Source: Clonostachys chloroleuca
Lineage: Eukaryota; Ascomycota; Sordariomycetes; Hypocreales; Bionectriaceae
Length of the DNA stretch: 64,000 bases
Assembly (NCBI GenBank): GCA_037952775.1
Contig: JBANAY010000001.1
Location: 3,286,001-3,350,000 of the forward strand
Reading direction: 5' to 3'
The notes beneath the pieces are model-generated. The model was not told the DNA's origin, searched no databases, and saw only the letters and a program-made list of their open reading frames with translations. Below, in pieces: positions 60,782 through 64,000 of this stretch. Both the position numbers and the translations under genes were made by a program. How positions within the stretch are numbered: position 1 is the stretch's first letter; each line of letters starts with the position of its first letter.

Positions 60782-60906
60782 AGCAATTTGGCGCAGTGGA
60801 AGCGCGGTATGTGATATCGATGACTCACCCCAGTTGATCCCAAAACTAACATTCCTCAGCCGGGCTCATAACCCGGAGGTCCTACGATCGAAACGTAGAA
60901 TTGCTA
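60782..60906 (+). tRNA. Initiator tRNA-Met (CAT), copy 2, interrupted at position 26/27
   Basis: Exons 60782-60806 and 60860-60906 are identical to copy 1 over all 72 positions, including A and B boxes; anticodon at 60867-60869. The insert sits at the same place, between base 26 and the anticodon stem. Exon identity with a diverged insert argues that both genes are under selection and not dead copies. Confidence 0.93.
60807..60859 (+). other. Spliceosomal-type intron inside tRNA-iMet copy 2
   Basis: 53 nt starting GTATGT and ending CTCAG, with AACTAAC 10-11 bases before the acceptor. It aligns with the copy 1 insert in its 3' half (ACTCA, CAG, CCC, ACTAACAT, CAG) but differs elsewhere, so the intron predates the duplication. 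Confidence 0.85.
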
Positions 60907-61598
60907 GCTAATTCTTTTTTTTGCTTTTCGTTCGTTACCTCGGCCGTGTGTTTTTGGATCCTTGCTTGGTAATAGAAGTAAGCTTCTTTTTACTAACGAT
61001 ATTCTATCTGCGCATTTCAAGCATGATCTTAACTAGCCCTCACTACTAAAAAGTTACTACAGAATATTCACCCGTTAGCATTTGACTGGAAGCTACAAAT
61101 TAGCTGACTACCTACTTATATTGCGCAATAGTTGGTTGATGGATGTTCAACCAGTGATGCTACAGGGTAACTTGCAAGGTCTGCAAGGATTTCTGAATCC
61201 AAGTCTAAACTTTAACATCAATTCGCCAAGCTGTGACTGGTCTAGAAGTGCCCTACTTTGACTTTTCTTATACTCTATAAATAGAGGTATATCCCAGATT
61301 AGGCAATATATGATTGGGCTGATCATATATATATTTTTTAAACGTAATTGGCGGTCTATACCCAAACCTTCCACATCGGAAAAGGTTAACAATCAACACA
61401 TTCAGCCTGGGCACAGGCATCAACGTCTCAAAAACTCTAATGATATGGGCCAGCTGGTCAGAGAGGTATATAACTTGGCCATGGCCCCTAAGAGGGGAAG
61501 CTCATCATCCATCAACCACTGCCACTTCAAGCAACAACTGTAATAATAACAAAATGTCAGTATCTGGCGTAAATATCACTACTAGCTAGGGCCTGGTC
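60907..61598. other. AT-rich spacer after the tRNA genes
   Basis: No gene. It contains A/T runs and a TATAAATAG motif near 61275, without an ORF to go with it. Confidence 0.45.
60915..60922 (+). terminator. Pol III T-run terminator, tRNA copy 2
   Basis: T8 starting nine bases after the discriminator base. Confidence 0.85.
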
Positions 61599-61806
61599 AA
61601 TGCGAATGATCTGGCCCTTAAAGAGGTGGTGGTAATCGCCAGCGTGCAGCCAAGAAGATTACATCAAGTTCTCAAGCCTCCGATCAATCAGAGGGCTAAT
61701 TATTGATTGATCGGAGGCTTGAGAACTCGATGTATCCAAGATATAGTCTTCTTGGCTGCTCGCTGATGATTATCATCATACCTTTAAGGGTCAGGTCATT
61801 CGCATT
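61599..61806. repeat. Long imperfect inverted repeat / hairpin
   Basis: Two arms of about 90-105 bases face each other. The inner 24 bases are perfectly complementary (61667-61690 with 61704-61727, 13-base loop). Outward, the arms stay alignable through GCAGCCAAGAAGA (left, 61646-61658) against TCTTCTTGGCTGC (right, 61747-61759), and end with AATGCGAATGA against TCATTCGCATT. The right arm has about 12 extra bases. It may be a small foldback element (MITE-like) or a structured RNA. No coding content. Confidence 0.8.
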
Positions 61807-61962
61807 AAAGCGCTCGCCGAGCCTTAGTAGGGGGAAAGTCAAAATGGGCCACATGGTCTCTGGTTAGCATTTCACCTTCCCTAACATGCCTTATATTGTG
61901 GAAGAGGAGAAAAAGCCTACATCTTCAATAAGGAGAATATTTTGTATTTTTGGGCCCTCCCA

Positions 61963-64000
61963 TTATTTCCTTCTCGTATCCAAAGCCTCCTGGCCAAGCT
62001 TCTGCAATGCAGCTTCATATGTATGTACACGCTCCTCACCCATCTCATCGATCCTGATACGCTCCACCTTCTTCGGCCTGCGCACGCTGGCACCCTTGGC
62101 AATCTTGCCCCAGAACCAGCCACTCTCCTCATCCCCAACAAGAGTCCACGCACGGCCTGACCTTCCTGCTCGTGCTGTTCGCCCAACACGATGAACGTAA
62201 GCGGCCACGCTGGGTGGGAGGTCGTAGTTGATCACATTATCAAGATTTGGAAGATCGATGCCTCGAGCCACTAGATCAGAGGCGATGATGAGTCGTAGTG
62301 GGGAGGATGCTGTCGTGAATGCCCGGAGAGTCTTCCGGCGAATGTGAGTTGGGGTTGTAGAGGTGAGGGTGCTGATATGTTGCTCCAGAGACTCATCTAG
62401 CAAGGTGAGTAGTCTGGATAGGCGGAGAGCCGCCTCATTAGACTTTGTAAATATGAGGGCTGTGGGAAGGGCTGATTTAGGCGTGGAGGTCTTGGTAGGG
62501 GCTTTTGCAACCTTCGACTCAGACTCAGACTCGGATTCTGAGTCGGACCCAGACGAGCTGGTGTCAGACTCTGAACCCGAGTCTGAATCAGAGCTCGTGT
62601 CCGAACTGCCTTCGGAGCTGGTGTCTGAACTGCCTTCGGAGCTTGTATCAGATGTTGCGTCGGAATCAATGGCTGCCGACTCCTCTGTTACGGGGTTTTG
62701 GCCCGTCATGTGGTGACTCTTGAGGAGGTCAAGCAGATAGAGCGGCTTCAGGTTCACGTTGTGAACCCTGATGGCAAACTCTTCGAGCTCTGATGGCAGT
62801 GTATGCTCGCTTATTTGAATTTCACCCTCATTCTCTAGGATAATGAGTTCAGGTCTTCGTAAAGCCAACTGGTTTAGCAAGCTGAGATCTCGTGTCAAAG
62901 TTGCACTGAGAATCACCTTCCTCACACCATCAAGGTCGACATCTGGAGCCTCCCTGGCTGTCCACTTGGACTTCTTGAAGTGTTCCAACACCACATCCAA
63001 CCAACCCTGGAAGCTCTGCGCCAGAAGTTTGTCTGCTTCATCGACGACGAGCCAGCGGACATAATCAAGCGTGAACCCAGGGCTCTGCTCAATATGTTCA
63101 ACTAATCTACCAGGGGTGCAGATGAGGACATCAACCTTGGACGCGAAGTCTACAACCTCCCCCTCCCAGTTCCCCAATCGTGGGTCAGCGCCATTCGCCC
63201 CATGACTGAGCCAGCTATCGGCATCCGAGCTTGAGGATACCTCTTCTTGGATTTGTTTGTAAGCAACCGGATCGTACCGACTCTCCCTCTCGATAAGGAA
63301 CTCCTGCTCGGACTTCATGGTTTGATTACCGATTGCGACACCGATGCGTACCCTTTTCCGGTTTGCGCCTTCGTAAGCCTTGACACAAAGCTCAAAAACT
63401 TCCTGGGCTTGTTTTACAAGTTCTCGAGTAGGCAACACGACTAGTGCCCTGAGCCTCGTAACGACACCCTCGCTGAGATCTCGAACAATTGGAAGAGCGT
63501 AGGCCAGTGTTTTACCGGAACCAGTTGCTGCGGATATAAGGAGATCTCCAGGCCTGTGATTCCCTGAAGGTATTAACCGAGGCAGCGCAGCTGTTTGAAC
63601 AGCAAAAGCATCGGGATAACCTTTCTCTTCCAGCACTCGAGCTGCCTTTGATAATACTCCAAGTTCTGAGAATGGAGTTCTTGTGCTTTGAGAAACACGG
63701 ATAGGAGATGCCAACCAGGATGGCAATGTCTCGTACTGAATTTGAGGTGCAACAAATGGTGCTGGTGCAGGCTGTGGCAACGGGCCTAGCTCGTGAATCT
63801 CTTGAGGTTCCGTGTCGGCGACGGTCGTATCCTCTTTCGGGGCCTCACCAGCCAACCGAAGTGACTTGGCTTTCCTGTCTAAGACTGTTTTGTGTCTTTG
63901 CTCATCCTCGTTGTCTGTGGGGGTATCGTCTTCCGGCTTTGGCTCTTTTTGTTTCTTCCTCTTCTCCCTCTTCTTCTCCTTTTCTTCCTTGACTGGCTCA
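61963..64000 (-). CDS. DBP6: DEAD-box RNA helicase Dbp6, 5' end beyond the window
   Basis: ATP-dependent RNA helicase of early 60S ribosome assembly in the nucleolus. The frame is open from the right edge to the stop at 61963 (679 codons seen), so the start is outside. The N-terminal part is Lys/Glu-rich (nucleolar type). Then follow the Q-motif region, Walker [22 protein letters not shown], the DEAD box in [16 protein letters not shown], and in the second lobe [10 protein letters not shown] and [14 protein letters not shown] Ser/Asp/Glu/Thr-rich insert with tandem SSDTSSEG units (about 62500-62680) separates the two RecA lobes; an insert at this point and the wording [10 protein letters not shown] are characteristic of Dbp6. 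No intron is seen in the window. Confidence 0.92.
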   Translation of the reverse strand, partial: EPVKEEKEKKREKRKKQKEPKPEDDTPTDNEDEQRHKTVLDRKAKSLRLAGEAPKEDTTVADTEPQEIHELGPLPQPAPAPFVAPQIQYETLPSWLASPIRVSQSTRTPFSELGVLSKAARVLEEKGYPDAFAVQTAALPRLIPSGNHRPGDLLISAATGSGKTLAYALPIVRDLSEGVVTRLRALVVLPTRELVKQAQEVFELCVKAYEGANRKRVRIGVAIGNQTMKSEQEFLIERESRYDPVAYKQIQEEVSSSSDADSWLSHGANGADPRLGNWEGEVVDFASKVDVLICTPGRLVEHIEQSPGFTLDYVRWLVVDEADKLLAQSFQGWLDVVLEHFKKSKWTAREAPDVDLDGVRKVILSATLTRDLSLLNQLALRRPELIILENEGEIQISEHTLPSELEEFAIRVHNVNLKPLYLLDLLKSHHMTGQNPVTEESAAIDSDATSDTSSEGSSDTSSEGSSDTSSDSDSGSESDTSSSGSDSESESESESKVAKAPTKTSTPKSALPTALIFTKSNEAALRLSRLLTLLDESLEQHISTLTSTTPTHIRRKTLRAFTTASSPLRLIIASDLVARGIDLPNLDNVINYDLPPSVAAYVHRVGRTARAGRSGRAWTLVGDEESGWFWGKIAKGASVRRPKKVERIRIDEMGEERVHTYEAALQKLGQEALDTRRK

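Noticed and set aside
1..64000. CRISPR arrays, insertion sequences, bacterial operons
   Set aside because: The window is eukaryotic nuclear DNA with spliceosomal introns; no regularly spaced repeats or transposase genes were seen.

Overview
The window is nuclear DNA from a filamentous ascomycete (Pezizomycotina). The evidence is many short GT-AG introns (about 45-90 nt, with CTAAC or CTGAC branch sites), fungal-only families (a CFEM-containing seven-helix receptor of the PTH11 type, a Zn2Cys6 regulator, a SOG2 protein), and gene-dense but non-operonic organisation. I could not fix the genus or class from sequence alone.

Layout. 1-14.4 kb holds housekeeping genes: alpha-tubulin, mitochondrial HMG-CoA lyase, V-ATPase subunit B, a secreted aldose 1-epimerase, DPH1, CTF8 (minus) and RPS6. 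15-27.4 kb is one 8-exon minus-strand gene for a 4005-residue HECT ubiquitin ligase of the TOM1/HUWE1 type. A 3 kb divergent spacer separates it from a Gyp5-type TBC/RabGAP gene. Then come RPS8 (minus), an unrecognised 659-residue protein (minus), the enoyl reductase TSC13, a BLOC-1 subunit 1/GCN5L1 protein (minus), SOG2 (minus), a short RecQ helicase and a DUF2470 membrane protein. 50.6-60 kb looks more accessory: a CFEM-GPCR, about 2 kb without a clear gene, a possible decayed gene, a stand-alone GAR synthetase (normally fused to AIR synthetase in fungi) and a Zn2Cys6 factor. The window ends with two initiator-tRNA genes, a long imperfect hairpin and the DEAD-box helicase DBP6, which runs off the right edge.

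The most unusual signal is the pair of tRNA-iMet(CAT) genes at 60247-60369 and 60782-60906. Their exons are identical and fold into a perfect eukaryotic initiator cloverleaf with Pol III A/B boxes and T-run terminators. Each is split between tRNA positions 26 and 27, not at the canonical 37/38 site, by a 51 or 53 nt insert with all the marks of a spliceosomal intron: GTACGT or GTATGT donor, CTAAC branch site, CAG acceptor. This suggests Pol III transcripts processed by the spliceosome.

Other points: the V-ATPase B gene and the TBC gene carry one and two apparent single-base deletions, the latter two in C7 runs, which look more like sequence errors than real lesions. The GAR synthetase stop codon lies inside a perfect 5' splice site, as if an ancestral GARS-AIRS fusion lost its second half at an intron. 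All other multi-exon models close in frame.
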